Counted from the first letter of the stretch, positions 37,571 through 50,779 are shown. The stretch is DNA of 64,000 bases from Megalonaias nervosa (GCA_016617855.1 JAECUM010001845.1:1-64000), one strand, 5' to 3'. Translations and numbers: made by a program. Notes: generated by a model not told the origin, from the letters alone.

Positions 37571-38688
37571 GCTGAAGAAAGGGCACTATACCATTATATG
37601 CAAGTCTAATGAGCAATGTGTGACCTGCACCATTCTAGCCTTTATCATGCGATAAGTCAGAACAAAGTATGTACCTACTGCAAGTCTAGCAATGTCTGAC
37701 CTGCACCATTCTAGCCTTTATCATCTGATATGTCAGAACAAAGTATATACCTACTGCAAGTCTAATGAGCAAATGTGTGACCTGCACCATTCTAGCCTTT
37801 ATCATGCGATAAGTCAGAACAAAGTATGTACCTACTGCAAGTCTAATGAGCAATGTGTGACCTGCACCATTCTAGCCTTTATCATGTGATAAGTCAGAAC
37901 AAAGTATATACCTACTGCAAGTCTAGCAATGTATGACCTGCACCATTCTAGCCTTTATCATGTGATAAGTCAGAACAAAGTATATACCTACTGCAAGTCT
38001 AGCAATGTGTGTCCTGCACCATTCTAGCCTTTATCATGCAATAAGTCAGAACAAAGTATATACCTACTGTGAGCAATGTGTGACCTGCACCATTCTAGCC
38101 TTTATCATGCGATAAGTCAGAACAAAGTATATACCTACTGTGAGCAATGTGTGACCTGCACCATTCTAGCCTTTATCATGCGATAATTCAGAACAAAAAA
38201 TATATACCTACTGTAAGTCTAGCAATGTCTGACCTGCACCATTCTAGCCTTTATCATGTGATATGTCAGAACAAAGTATGTACCTACTGCAAGTCTAATG
38301 AGCAATGTGTGACCTGCACCATTCTAGCCTTTATCATGCGATAAGTCAAAACAAAGTATGTACCTACTGCAAGTCTAATGAGCAATGTGTGACCTGCACC
38401 ATTCTAGCCTTTATCATGCAATAAGTCAAAACAAAGTATATACCTACTGCAAGTCTAATGGGCAATGTGTGACCTGCAGCCTTTATCATGCGACAAGTCA
38501 GAACAAAGTATGTACCTACTGCAAGTCTAATGAGCAATGTGTGACCTGCACCATTCTAGCCTTTATCATGTGATATGTCAGAACAAAGTATGTACCTACT
38601 GCAGGTCTAATGAGTAATGTGTGACCTGCACCATTCTAGCCTTTATCATGTGATATGTCAGAACAAAGTATGTACCTACTGCAAGTCT
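37571..38688. repeat. 80-bp repeat array, right member of the duplicated locus, about 14 copies
   Basis: The unit gcaagtctaatgagcaatgt then gtgacctgcaccattctagc, ctttatcatgcgataagtca and gaacaaagtatgtacctact has an 80-bp period, with shorter 66-74 bp variants missing the aagtctaatga piece. Several short plus-strand frames through it are by-products. Confidence 0.94.
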
Positions 38689-39224
38689 AATGAACAAGAA
38701 TGCTAGTTATAGTACATCATGTCTTGACATAATTTCATTTTTAACTGTTCTATAGGTAGATACCAATTAACCTGCACAGTGGCACAAATCACTGGTACAG
38801 TCTATCCCATTAAGATCTGTACACATTCAAGATGGCATGCTAACCATAACTCATTCTAAATTTGTATATCTGTGACAGTGTAAAGCATACATGTAATGCT
38901 CTAGTTCTTACATTATCCTCAGCAGTGGTATGGTGGCTCCTTAGTGGTTTTGTATACAGGCAACCACTTACACCATTTAAGTCAAAACAGCAGAATGACT
39001 CCTGAGTGAGTTTGGTATTCAGTCGACCCCCTCCCCCATTACAGTCAAATCAGCAGTGGTGGCTCCTGAATGAGTTTTGTATTTCGTCAACCCCTTCCCC
39101 CATTATAATCAGAACAGATATTTTTCAGTGAAAAACTGAAATCAAATTGGCCATGTACAGCAAAACAAATAACACCTTCTGAAGAATGCAACTTTATAAT
39201 GAAGTTAATTACATATGTGAACTT
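38689..39224. repeat. duplicated flank, copy 2
   Basis: Second copy of the 36212-36693 segment, directly following the 80-bp array as copy 1 follows its own array. Contains one extra gtggctcc-type unit. Confidence 0.9.
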
Positions 39225-39445
39225 AAGAAAAAGGGTTTTATAAATGTGGTACTAAACAACAAGCTGATGACCATAACACATTTGTATAAAGTTGTTAAGG
39301 CTGGTACATATGAAGTGCACTAACATACCTAGGTCATGAACAAATATCTAAAGCAGTTAATCAAAACTTTATTCTGTTTACATATTCATCGTCTCTTGGC
39401 AGATAAAACCTTATATCACATTTTATTTACATTACTGAATGAACT

Positions 39446-39560
39446 GTGTTGTCAGGCCTCAAAAAGGAATTAGAACAGTTTGTATGTGTTGTCAGGCCTC
39501 AAAAAGGAATTAGAACAGTTTGTATGTGCTGTCAGGCCTCAAAAATCAATTAAGATGGTC
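39446..39560. repeat. 40-bp tandem repeat, 3 copies
   Basis: gtcaggcctcaaaaaggaat recurs at 39451, 39491 and 39531. Confidence 0.92.
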
Positions 39561-39719
39561 TACATATGACTGTTAGTATCAGATTTCTCCATAGATAGTT
39601 TTTATAATTTGATAAATGTATACTGTTATCTAACTGTATAGAATACTTCCTTAGAGCTTTCCTACATTCTCAATAATTGACTGTAATTTATGATTGAGGT
39701 TCTTTTGGGCATATATAAT

Positions 39720-39722
<3 letters not shown>

Positions 39723-39752
<30 letters not shown>
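39723..39752. repeat. (TA)n microsatellite
   Basis: About 15 TA units. Confidence 0.95.
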
Positions 39753-39753
<1 letters not shown>

Positions 39754-41574
39754 CACTGAAGTTCATAATTTAAACATACATCTTTCCTGTAATTAATTTT
39801 CTATTTTATGGCCTCCTAACTGTAGGGTAGAATTGCACAGTATTGACTGTTGACACCAATGAAATTAAATATTTGCTAATAAAAACATGTTATAACTTTG
39901 GTCTACATGCATACTTTAATCAAATTTTCTCCCCCATTACATATAACAAGGTCTACACTGACTCAAGTTCTATTTAATGTGAACACTACAATATCAATTT
40001 TAAAGAAAAGTAAAAGTCATATCTACAAATCATTTCACCAAATCCACTATTGCCCTAAGTGAAAATTCATGCCCAGACCCATTCACTTTTAGACAAAATG
40101 AATGCCATGAATATCAAACAGCTTAATTACATTAACAATTCAAAGCAAAAAGACATGCAGAATTTTAAAAATTTACTTTTGTTCTCTACACATTCTCTCT
40201 CTCTCAGAATTATTAATATGAAATATACATTTTCAAAACTTGGATGATTAATGTGCTATCCTTCCATTCAAGTGTATCAACAATGGTGCTTGAATTTAAA
40301 CTGAAGTATCAGAATTTAAAAATTAAGTATCTCAAATCTTGATCATCAATACTACCATACCAAAAAATAGTTGGACCTTTTCCAACATTATTCTCATGGT
40401 AAATTTTGTTGATCAATTTTATCCCTGAAAACTTTGAGTGTATCACAACTCTGAAAGGTGGGCTTCAGTAAATTTCTTTTCTTCAACTTGTATGGTCTAC
40501 ACTAGAATATGCAATTTGGACTACATGTATAATAAAATATCTCCATAATAGAATACCATGTACCTGTATTCTGTTACTGTTGACAATATAATGATACATG
40601 GTACAGTGACTAGGAAACTGATTTTCACTTGCTTATGGTTAATTACCCATATACCAAGTATATCAAATAATTACATTGTAAACGGAAGAGATGAGAAAGA
40701 ATAGGTATGTGTTGTGTATCAATTAATTTTATAATTGTAAGAATCAGTCTACCTCCATAATTATATCTAATAATAAGAAGGATTATATCATAAACTGGCT
40801 ATCTATGACTGAAATAACTGTTAAACTCATGAAGATGTATTTGACATAAATTTTAAATTCACTGTTTTTGAGTGATACAATTATTTTTCTCCTATTAACT
40901 GTGTAATATCATTGCTTCATGTACCTTTTATGTTTCGGCCAGTGGCTATTATTAATAATGGTACATGTAAATTTCGATCTTGAATAAAATAAACTAAGGA
41001 TGTTAACCCAAGAAACTCCACATTGTTTAAATGGATGGTAACCCCCAAAGAAGGGGCACTATACCATTATACGGGCTGGTATGTGCCTCGCCCAGTTGGA
41101 AATAAGTGGTCTTTCAAAATGGATCATACAGGACAGCTTTTTTGGCACTAGGAAAGCCCCAAAATAACAACTTTGTGTAACTGAAAGAGCCCAAAACTGA
41201 ACTCTTTGAAACAGACCAAGTCAAAATGAACATTCTGTATATGCCAGACAATTCTAAAGAGTGATTCAGGTTGAAAACATGGGGTCTTTTGGGGACAGGC
41301 AAAACTAAAAAAGGTAGTCTTTACCACAGCACATGTACACAGTCATCTTACTGCAGTGTCATCCCAACTCCACCCCAATGGTAACTAACCCTTAGTCCTA
41401 ATAAAAAGAAGGGGAGAGTACTGTTTGAAAACACACTCTGGTAGTTCTTTTTAAAAAATGAATCAAAGCATAGCGTACTAAAATTGGCATACATAAATTA
41501 CAATACCAATAAAACACTGCTCTATTTAACCATTTCTCCAGGGATTTTCATACTGCTGCAGTTCAAGACCACTG
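39753..41574. other. 1.8 kb intron-like sequence with a dispersed repeat
   Basis: Mostly featureless. At about 41020-41080 the plus strand reads aaagaaggggcactatacca ttatacgg, matching gaagaaagggcactatacca ttatatgc at 37574 and its flanks (ggatggtaac / gatggtaact), so a dispersed repeat lies here. Sequence from 41090 to 41350 is more complex but was not recognised. Confidence 0.4.
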
Positions 41575-42085
41575 CCACCACATGATATCACACTTCCTGG
41601 TGTTATCTTTCTTATTTCTGCATACAACCACCACTCGATATCACATTGCCTGCTGTTATTTTTCTCAGTTCTGCGTACAACTAGCACTTGATATTACTCT
41701 TCCAGGTGTTATCTTTCTCAGTTCTGCATACAACCACCACCTGATATCACACTTCAAAGTGTTATCTTTCAAAGTTCAGCATACAACCACCACCTGATAT
41801 CACACTTCAAAGTGTTATCTTTCAAAGTTCTGCATACAACCACCGCCAGATATCACACTTCAAAGTGTTATCTTTCAAAGTTTAGCATACAACCACCACT
41901 TAATATCACACTTCAAAGTGTTATCTTTCTAAGTTCAGCATACAACCACCACCTGATATCACACTTCCTGGTCTAACCTTTATTAGTTCTGCATACAACC
42001 AACACTTGATATTACGCTTCAAGGTATTATCTTTCTTAGTTCTGCATGCAACTACCACTTGATATCAAACCTCTTGTGTTATCTT
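41575..42085. repeat. 53-bp minisatellite, about 9.6 copies
   Basis: The unit tgatatcacacttcaaagtg then ttatctttcaaagttctgca and tacaaccaccacc recurs every 53 bp (41742, 41795 and on). Confidence 0.94.
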
Positions 42086-42221
42086 TCTCATTATATTGTG
42101 AATAAAAGAATGATCAAGGAATTCAATATTTTAACATGGTACAGAACCCTTTACAGTTTTAATTAGGTGCAATGGCAAACAAATAATACAAAACACAAGT
42201 TTACCAAATAAAAAGACCTGA

Positions 42222-42334
42222 AGCTATGTTTCAAGGACAAGTCTGAATAAGCCATGTTTCAAGGACAAGTCTGAATAAGCCATGTTTCAAGGACAAGTCT
42301 GAATAAGCCATGCTTCAAGGACAAGTCTGAATAT
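42222..42334. repeat. 28-bp tandem repeat, 4 copies
   Basis: gtttcaaggacaagtctgaa recurs every 28 bp (phase marks at 42241, 42269 and on) with almost no mismatches. Confidence 0.94.
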
Positions 42335-42403
42335 TAGATTACAAGACTAAAAGAAATTCATCAGGAACAAAACCAAAAGGTTTAAAAGTAACTGGGCATG
42401 AAA

Positions 42404-42520
42404 AAATGTTTTAAATGTTTATAATTTTTCAACTGGGTATAATCTTTTGTGGAAACTTTTCAAAATGTTTATAATTTTTTCAACTGTGTATAATCTTTTG
42501 TGGAAAATTTAAAAATGTTA
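42404..42520. repeat. tandem duplication of about 55 bp
   Basis: aaatgtttataatttttcaa followed by ctgggtataatcttttgtgg occurs twice in tandem. Confidence 0.88.
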
Positions 42521-43640
42521 AGATTAACATTTAATGCAAATCTATTCAAAAATTAATAACAGCAAGTTACAATCATGTATTTTACAATGGAAATGACTTA
42601 ACACTTTCTTTTCATATTGGTGTCTGTAGTAATATCAAAAACATTTAATCTTTGAAAAGAACTTAAAAACCATACTGACAATTTACACCATGGAAATCTA
42701 GTCTTAATAGTTGTTAAAAAACTTATTTTCTGAGAAAACATGTACTACTAGATAGTAGTATGGTACCAGCATTGCACAGACTGGGTCCTATACCTCATCA
42801 GAATGTGTACCAGATTTTTTGCAGGAAGCAAAAATTAACCAGTCTACCAGTAAATAAATTTAAGTCTTGATTTCCTGAAGAGTTTACAATTATTTTTCTA
42901 ATTTACTGAATATTTATTTTTAAATAAAGAAGTATGTATAGTTAAGTTTTATTGCTTCCATAATAATTTATTAGGTAACAATTACATAAATATTACAATA
43001 AATTTCCTAACATGATATATTAAAATATCAACTTCAGCATCACGAAAACTTTTGAAAATAAAAAAATATTAAGATAAATGCCAATTCGTTTCTCAGAATA
43101 AGATATGAAATGTCAACAATGAAGGACAAAAGTCATCAGCAGCATATCTCTTGATAAATATGCCTCCTGGACCAGTGCAAAGTCATAAGTTTGACTTGTA
43201 CACTGATCAATGACTATCAATGCCATTCAGAACATCCTTGTCTCTTTCTGATGCAAGTAGAATAACTTCAATTCTCTGAAGGTAATTGTAGTGATACCTC
43301 CCAATTTGGTCAGTTTTTCCCCGACTAAAATTCGGCTAGATTTGCAAAAAAAAACCAGTCTCATAACATGATAGGTCTTGAAAATAACACTCAAAGACAT
43401 TTCAGCAATCAATAAAAGATCTGCACATTCAATTTTTCATGTTATTTCTGCAACTCTAAATGAAAAAATTTGAATACAACAGTTGGTTTCAGTTGTCTGC
43501 AACTACTGCTTGCACTACTGTTTGATAACAACATCTATTCATTATGACCTTATGAAAATATTATGACATAATAACAATCAAGGGCTTGAGGACAGTTCAA
43601 AATGGCCATTACCTAAGGCTTTTTTCAACCAAGAAATGGA
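42521..43640. other. unannotated intron-like sequence
   Basis: AT-rich. A cctcctggaccagtgcaaag-like segment at 43155 recurs diverged at 44030 and 44095 around the SINE, so this may be an old tandem array split by the SINE insertion. No exon recognised. Confidence 0.4.
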
Positions 43641-43962
43641 GTGTGTTTCTGTTTTTGGATTTGTAAAGTAGCTTTAACAATTTTAGTCATATCACTATGA
43701 TGTCTGCAGTGTGGCAGTTTATAGTGATGTCTAGCACTGGAGCATCATGCTGCAGACATGTAGCATAATGTCCCACCCAGATACATTATCCTGACACCAG
43801 GATGATCAGTCCTAACACTAACCTCTTAATGCTAAGTGCCTAGTGAGGCAGCTGTTAGTACCATTTTTATTAGTCTTCTGTATGACTCATCTGGGGTTTG
43901 AACCTGCCACCTCCCTCATCCAAGGTGGATGCTCTAACCACTTAGTCCACCAGAGAGGTACA
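43641..43962 (-). mobile_element. tRNA-derived SINE family A, copy 3
   Basis: Minus-strand head (gtggactaagtggttagagc), B box caggttcaaaccc, then the family body and a short AC-type tail at 43641. Co-linear with the copies at 2352-2665 and 17426-17742. Its (AC)n tail has not expanded. Confidence 0.88.
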
Positions 43963-44181
43963 ACCATAAAATGGAAATGACTGAGGACATTCCAACTGCT
44001 ATTAAAAGCTCTTTGAAAACTAGCCTCCTGGACTAGGGCAGAGTTATGTTTGACTGGTACATTCATCATTAGTTATTAATACTTCTTTATGAACTAGACC
44101 CCTAGACTAGGGCAGAGTTATATTTGACTGGTATGCTGATCATTCATTATTACAGAATAAGTAAAATGATGAATAACTTAC

Positions 44182-44281
44182 TAATATCCAGTTGGACAGG
44201 CCTGACAGCTTCCTAAATCAAGGTATGTTCCTGCAAGACAGTCATTGTTTGTACAATTACAGGACTGGGCTCTCACAGTGC
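44182..44281 (-). CDS. exon 2 of a secreted Cys-rich (GCC2/GCC3-like) protein gene
   Basis: A 100-nt segment on the minus strand lies between an acceptor (ctttaaatttcag) and a consensus donor (GTAAGT, 44181-44176). It starts 1 nt into a codon and so completes the glycine codon left by exon 1 (51098-51152); it ends in phase 2. The 32 encoded residues read TVRAQSCNCTNNDC then LAGTYLDLGSCQACPTGY. The VRA-QS junction is a good signal-peptidase site. The Cys spacing with C-x2-C-P-x-G-Y is that of the ephrin-receptor-like/GCC2-GCC3 modules found in secreted and type I membrane proteins of animals. That family assignment rests on a single partial module. What the mature protein does cannot be told. 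The following codon would be Tyr if the next exon begins with C or T, giving the common CPTGYY motif. The next exon was not found. Confidence 0.72.
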
Positions 44282-46283
44282 CTGAAATTTAAAGGTAGTC
44301 TGATAACTATACATTATTTACCAATGTCTTTTTACAAATTGATCATCATGGATTGTTTGCTTAACATCTATAGGACCATTACATTCTAAAGAAGTACAGT
44401 GTATACATACAACATATATGTCACTAACTTCATTATGAGATATATTTTATTTATATGTAGTTTCCAATGCCAACAGTGACTTAGTTCAGGTAAAAACTAA
44501 AAATATATATATCTTACTTAAAGCTCATAATGAATTATATATTTATTCATGACTTCAAACCATTACAATTATTTCTTGCTTTGGACAACTTTTGCAGTTT
44601 TAAGAATGACTGTTTTTTTATCTACTTGATCAGTTCTCACAGTATCTTTATTATTTTAATTCCTTTTGAAGACAAAAGCACTTAATGGTGTCAAAGCATG
44701 GAGATAACTTGTGTGTTTGCCCAGCATGGACATAAAATTTGTGTGTTTGTCCAGCAAGCAGCATTGTTCTGTACAATGTCCTGGGATATTAAATGCTAGA
44801 TAATTTAGGTAATACCAAATCACTGCAAGGAAAATGAAGTGTTTTTCTTGTGCCTTTCCTTACTGATATATAGATAAGCAGAGTGATACAACACATGGTC
44901 ACCATTACTTACAAAGTGCAATTCAAGGTCAAGGCTCGAGTGCAGATAGTTACCTGTGTGTTCTTTGGCTATTTGAGAACATTACAACAAAGAAAATTAA
45001 GTTTACGAACTTGCATGTGTGTTTTAAACACTTCTCCCTATCTTGATATAAATTCTCCAATCTGCCACATACTTGAATGTGTACATTTCACATCCTTAGC
45101 AATCATCCTGACTGGATTCAATAGCACAGTCATAAGTGCAACAAACTATAAAAAAGATTACTGTTACTGGTTCAACTACCCCAGTCACCAATGAAAATTT
45201 CTGTTTTCACTTTTTTCTGACGGTAAATTTTTTTACATATTCTATAATTCTGTGTTTTAACCACTTATGTATTCTACTGGGTTTTGGGGGCCTTTTCAAA
45301 GTACATTCAGTGATATCTGTAATGAATTATTGAAGTTATTCCTCATACAGGAAACATTATTCTCATAATATACAATACCTGACATTGCAATTAACTGCAT
45401 CATCTTTTCATGTTTTTTTAATATTTGCTGTACATGAATGCTGTGGTTAACTTATTCCTTTTATTGTAGGTGTTTTCTTGACAAGTGGAATTTTTTAAAA
45501 ATTAATCTGGCATTCTATACCTTTTTGTACAATAAGTGAGGCAAAAACAGAATTCAATTATCAATCTGCACAACACTTAACAGATTCATAAAGTTTAGAA
45601 TTTCACAGCAAATGGAAAAGCCATCTTTGTCATCAAGGGTTTCTGGAATGCATCTTCTTACACAGTATGCAAGTCTGAGACAGAACGAAACTTTAACCTG
45701 TAATAATTTTTTTTCTGGGTCACCACATCTACAGATTTTTTTCACAAACTGCAGATTTTTCAATGATTTTCAGAGATTGTGTCAAAATAAGTAATTTTGC
45801 AGATTTTCACCATCATTGTGATATTTATTAAATTCACAATTTCAAATCCTGAAATGATTTACAATGTCTGGCCATAGGTTGATTATAGATTATCTTTATA
45901 TTATCTTAGGTTTCATGGAAGGGTAAATATGTTATAACAGAAAAACTGAGTGGGCATTCCTGGATATTAAAACATTACAACTGCATTCAAATAAGTTTAG
46001 GATTTTCAGTTTTACCGTATTTGACATAATACCTGTAATACATGCTTAAAAAGTCATCTGGGTAAACTGGATATATTTAAAACTCATCATCACAGTCATA
46101 CACAAAGATATAAATGACGTCTCCAACATAAACAAGCAACAAGAGTTAACACTCTGTTTTGGGACCTCTCCACTGAGGAGGTTAATTCTCTCCCAAAATA
46201 GTCATACTGTATAAAGTACATATAAGATCAAATTCTGAATTTTATGTCACTGGGGAATAAATTTGACCAGTATTTTAAATGCA

Positions 46284-46285
<2 letters not shown>
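44282..46285. other. part of intron 1 of the minus-strand gene
   Basis: AT-rich with overlapping short frames on both strands near 44883-45333 and 45554-45794. Their opposite-strand overlap and lack of splice signals argue against coding. No repeat recognised. Confidence 0.4.

Positions 46286-46352
<67 letters not shown>
46286..46352. repeat. (AT)n microsatellite
   Basis: About 66 bp of AT dinucleotide inside intron 1 of the minus-strand gene. Confidence 0.97.
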
Positions 46353-46353
<1 letters not shown>

Positions 46354-46489
46354 TTAACAATTATTTTTAACATTTGAAATTTCTATTGCTAATAAAGAAC
46401 CTTGGAAAATTGGTTTCTTCTTTTTCCACAATTAGTTACCTATATTGCAAGTACATAAAAGTCCATCCCTGCAACTACTTCACCAAACC

Positions 46490-46690
46490 AAAGCAGCTGT
46501 TATGGCTTAGCAGTTTGCATGCCAGATTCACAACTGATTGTGGGTTCATTTCCTACCACTGGATCATCCAGGGTCATCTGTCGTGGTATGTCCAAGGACA
46601 ATCCAGCACTTTACTCCAATTGCCTCAGCATTAAATAACCTACATGTCTTGCTGTGCAGTAAAACACCACATCAAAATCATCAATTTTTG
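46490..46690 (+). mobile_element. tRNA-derived SINE, family C
   Basis: A head-like segment starts gttatggcttagcagtttgc with B-box-like gtgggttcatttcc at about 46541. The body is tcatccagggtcatctgtcg, and the right end runs into gcagtaaaacaccacatcaa. Only this copy is present. A fragment related to a common repeat tail (gagttaagtgcctttccc) follows at 46748-46805. Confidence 0.6.
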
Positions 46691-46854
46691 TTGGTTATAA
46701 TGCCACTTTTAAAATACATTACTGGCTATAACATCCTGAGGAAATGAGAGTTAAGTGCCTTTCCCAAAGACACACCACGGCAGGTGTCCCTGTCTGGGGC
46801 TGGCCTAGGCAAGTTTTTACTGTGTAAGTTCTTGTGCTTGCCATAGTTTTTCAT

Positions 46855-47095
46855 TTTTATGGTGGTAGTGGTTTGTAGGCTTAATGCCAATTTTCTGCAC
46901 ATGATAGGCTATACATGGCAGCCAGTACATCTGGTGGAAGAATAATCCGGGAAAACCCCAGGAAGAACCATAGACCCAAGGGATGCTACTGGCAAGCTTT
47001 CTCATATACCCACATTAGCCAAGCCCGAGACTCAAACCCACCCAAACAGAGGTGATATAGCTGGGCAGCTTAGACCACTTGGCCACCCAGGGCTC
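46855..47095 (-). mobile_element. SINE family B, copy 2
   Basis: On the minus strand: tRNA-like head ggtggccaagtggtctaagc, B-box-like gggtttgagtctcggg, the conserved body (agcatcccttgggtctatgg, ggggttttcccgg, ttcttccaccag) and a 3' part with ctggctgccatgtatagcct and attaagcctacaaacc. Matches 55599-55855 and 5348-5600. Confidence 0.85.
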
Positions 47096-48821
47096 CTAAT
47101 TTCTGTGATTCTATGGCTAATTTAGCGCAGCCAAAAATAATATATTTTAAATGCTTTTGAAACTCTCAACAGTCATAAAATATGCAGTCTAAGTATCAGA
47201 AATATTACAATAAAAAGAAACATTTCTTTTCATTTTTAAGAGATGAACTACAACAATTGTATAGAATAATTATTCAAACACTTGAAAACCAGGTTTTTTT
47301 GTTTTAATCAATTACCCATTGTCTCACAAACCTTATCATTATTAATTAATTTCCAACCAATTCTTCTGACAAAAACATTAATGTCTATCTTAATTAACTG
47401 AACCTTACTGGAGGCGGGGAGGTGGGGGGGGCTACTCTGACCCTGTTATAAGATACAACTTTATTGGCCTGCAGACAACTTCAAATTTATGAAGCAATGA
47501 CTTTTGACCAGAAAACAACAAATTATCGTAAAATCAGGTGCAGCACTTCAAAATATTTTTCAAGACTAAACCACCAACACTTGGAGGCTTCATGTATTTT
47601 TGTATGTATAAAGATTGCGACCTATTGATTTAGCATGCTGTCATTTTGGGTTATAAAATGACATTAAGGAGAAATCAAGAACACTCATATATCATCAAAA
47701 AGTGTTTATTCTGTATGATGTGTACAGCCCTCCTGTTTGAACTTTGTGGATTCAATGGTGAAGATAAGATATGACCTGCACGTCACATTCTTCTTTAAAA
47801 TCTGACTGGCTGTATAACCTGCAATCTCTTTATGCATTTCTGTCACAAAATGTTTCAAAAAGTGTTATGTTTCAAGTCTTAATATTGCTCTTTATGGACT
47901 GACCATGTACTTTTTCAGGAATAAAGGGGAGGGAGTACCAAAGATTCTTTTTTAAATTTCCAGCCACTGAAAAAGCTTGAAAAATTATCTTTCTCTGATT
48001 TTTAGAGAAAAAAAAATCCTTATTCAATGCATCATTTTAGTTGAAAATAAAGAAGAGCAATTTTCTGCAATTATAAAGAAACAAAATATCCTGGTTGCAA
48101 AGAAGACCCCACCCCCCACCCTGGAAATTTAAATCATCAGTCTCATACTGTTATTTGTTCCAAACATTTAGACACCTGTTCAAAATCTCACATTAAAATC
48201 TTCACAAAAATTGAGTCTTGACATAAACTTAGGTTTGGAATCTAGCAATCTGATTGGATGAAATTTAAGTCTAACTTCACAATAAATGCAAAGACACAGC
48301 AGTTAAATTTGGGCTTGGCACAACATTCTCAAACTGTTTGACCATACAACTCAAGTTCAATATAAATTTTTAATTCCGTTAACTCTAAGAGAATACAGCT
48401 AGAAGCACAGAAAAGTTGTCAATTTTCTTGTTTTGACTAACATAGTAATTGTCCATGATTACAGAAACAAATGAGTATTTCTGAGTAGTTATCATACTGT
48501 TTTTCTCCTTCCATACACCCATCTCACATGTTTTACATAAATTTGGTAAATTTCATTTAAAATCTTTCTTGATGATAGTTCTGAATTAGCTGATATGTAA
48601 AGATGAATTAGTGGTTAATCAAAACTGATCACTCATAAACTACAATCAGCTGGATGATTTCTTTCTATATTTTTTCAGACAATATCTGTTTCAACTTAGA
48701 AATATCACATTTAATCAAGGAATTAAAAATATTTTACCAGTACACTTGTCATCTGCTACATGTTGTTGCTATTCTGTAGTTTCCTCCAATATCTTTGGAG
48801 TAGCCTTGTACTTTTTACAAT
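47096..48821. other. 1.7 kb of intron 1, unannotated
   Basis: AT-rich with a G-run at 47413-47430 and a C-run at 48106-48120. No repeat family or exon recognised. Confidence 0.4.
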
Positions 48822-49035
48822 GTACTGTATTTACTCGCTTATAAGATGAGTCAATCTGCAAACAACATAGATCCTGATCTGTCGTAGCATAAAAGCACCT
48901 GCAGATCATGGTCTATGTTGTTTGTTCTAATGATTACTCCTTACAAACCACACAGACCCAGATCTGTCAGCCCTATTGGCAAAGTCAAATCTGGGTCATG
49001 CAGTTTGCAACTGTACTCGTCTAATAGGTATGTCT
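48822..49035 (+). mobile_element. double-hairpin MITE-like repeat, best-preserved copy
   Basis: Two consecutive imperfect hairpins. Hairpin 1 pairs caaacaacatagatc(ct)gatctg with cagatcatggtctatgttgtttg around the loop tcgtagcataaaagcacctg. Hairpin 2 pairs aaac..cagacccagat with atctgggtc..gcagttt. The outer ends tactcgcttataagatgagt and actcgtctaataggtatgtc are also partly complementary. No coding capacity. Other copies are at 18845-19030 (+) and 29770-29950 (-). Confidence 0.75.
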
Positions 49036-49771
49036 AAAGCAGTATGAAAATTAACTGTATTCTACTTTAATCTAGAATTCACAAACTACTCCTTTGGAAT
49101 AGACTATTTTAATGGAATGACAGGCAAGTTAAAGGTAAAGATAAGTATATTAATATTTATAAACATGGTGCTTGGATGTACTAAAATATGGATTTCCATC
49201 GTGACTTATTTTTATATATAAACTTGCATTTTTAAACTTTACTTTTGCAATCAAATTTACAGTTAAGTAACAAATTAAGAAATGGGAGAGAAAAAAATGT
49301 ATTTTTTTCCAATACAGGTCTTTTATCAGTAAAAATTGGTCATATACTTCGACATACTGGCAGTGCTCAGTGGCATATACCAAAATAAATACAAGGTTTA
49401 AAACTTTCAGGTGAATACTTTTAATCATACTGTACATTTTCCACCAACTTCATTTTAAGTAACATATGAAAAAGAATGAAACACATCTGTGGTTTTGTGG
49501 ACAGCAGATTTTATGCTTTTGTAATTGTTGCTGCCACACCAGATTACAGAACAAAGGCTTGAATCAACATTAAGCATCTTAACTGTTTCTACTCTGTCAA
49601 GTGAACATGCTGGGCTGTAATGGGCTGAAAATGTTATGAATTAAAGATTCAAAATCACAACTTCCTAAAACTAAGGCCATAATTATTTATAATTAATTTG
49701 GAAAATCATAATCAAATGCTTGACCACTGAGCCTCTGAGCTTGCATTTAAGTTTCATGTTTGAAATGTTTT
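49036..49771. other. intron 1, unannotated
   Basis: AT-rich. The 95-codon minus-strand frame at 49150-49437 has no motif, and its AT-driven Ile/Lys/Phe/Tyr-rich composition looks like translated non-coding DNA. Confidence 0.35.
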
Positions 49772-49935
49772 CAAACACAGGGCCTAACTTACAGATCATA
49801 CGACCTAACTCTGAGATTATAGGGTCTAACTCTGAGATTAGAGGGCCTAACTTTGAGATTACCAGGCCTAACTTTGAGATTACCAGGCCTAACTTTGAGA
49901 CTATTGGGTCTGACTTTGATCTTTGAGGTTTTAAA
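49772..49935. repeat. 21-bp minisatellite, about 7 copies
   Basis: gagattaccaggcctaactt recurs every 21 bp (49813, 49834 and on). Seven codons per unit give mirror frames on both strands, which are not genes. Confidence 0.94.
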
Positions 49936-50733
49936 CTTGAACTAATGGTCAAATTTCAATGGATTTCTCAAATCTCTCCTCAAAATGAGATTGTCTTTAC
50001 TTTTGATTATCTTGCTTATGATACTTTTTACTATCTCACATGACACATTTAGTAATCCATTCAGTAATTTTGTCAGAGACAGAGATGATACACATAAAAA
50101 TGACAAAAAATTACTCATAGCTATAGTATTTAAATTGTACACCTCACAATCTTTTATTCTCAATAAAAAAAAAAATTGTATTTCTCCCAACTTTTGCTCC
50201 ATGATAAATCAAAACTTTTTTGATAATTCAGATTAACAAGATGTTTTAAGATCTCATCTGGAGTCCTGTTTAAAAATTAATCAGTTTAAAACTTTCATTT
50301 TCTTTTTAAACATTTCTCAGAAGCAAAGACTTATACAGACTTTATGATGGTCCTGTATTTCTGTTAACATTTTATGCAATGAAAAGTATTATTATGTAAG
50401 TAAGTTTTTTTTTTTTTTTTTTTTTTTTGTTAAATAGCATTTAATTTAAGGAACAATGTTTATAAAACAGTAATTACCTCTGGTCCAATGAAACCAAAAA
50501 TATTAATCCCAAACTAAAATTCTTTGGACCACATAAGCCTATTCTGTATTTATTGCCTGTAACAAGATTGTCAGATAAATCTTAACTCATAGTGGAAGTC
50601 AGAAATACGCGTTTTTGTGAATAATTTCAGTTTTAAGGATACGGTAGTATGATATTTATTTTGTCTGAATCAGCTAATTTTATAACACAAACTTAATAAA
50701 ACTAGGTATGCTTACTCACTTGACCCAATGATC

Positions 50734-50779
<46 letters not shown>

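Noticed and set aside
50470..50520. Minus-strand 36-nt segment between an AG and GTAATT as the exon after the signal peptide
   Set aside because: In the phase required by exon 1 it contains a stop codon.
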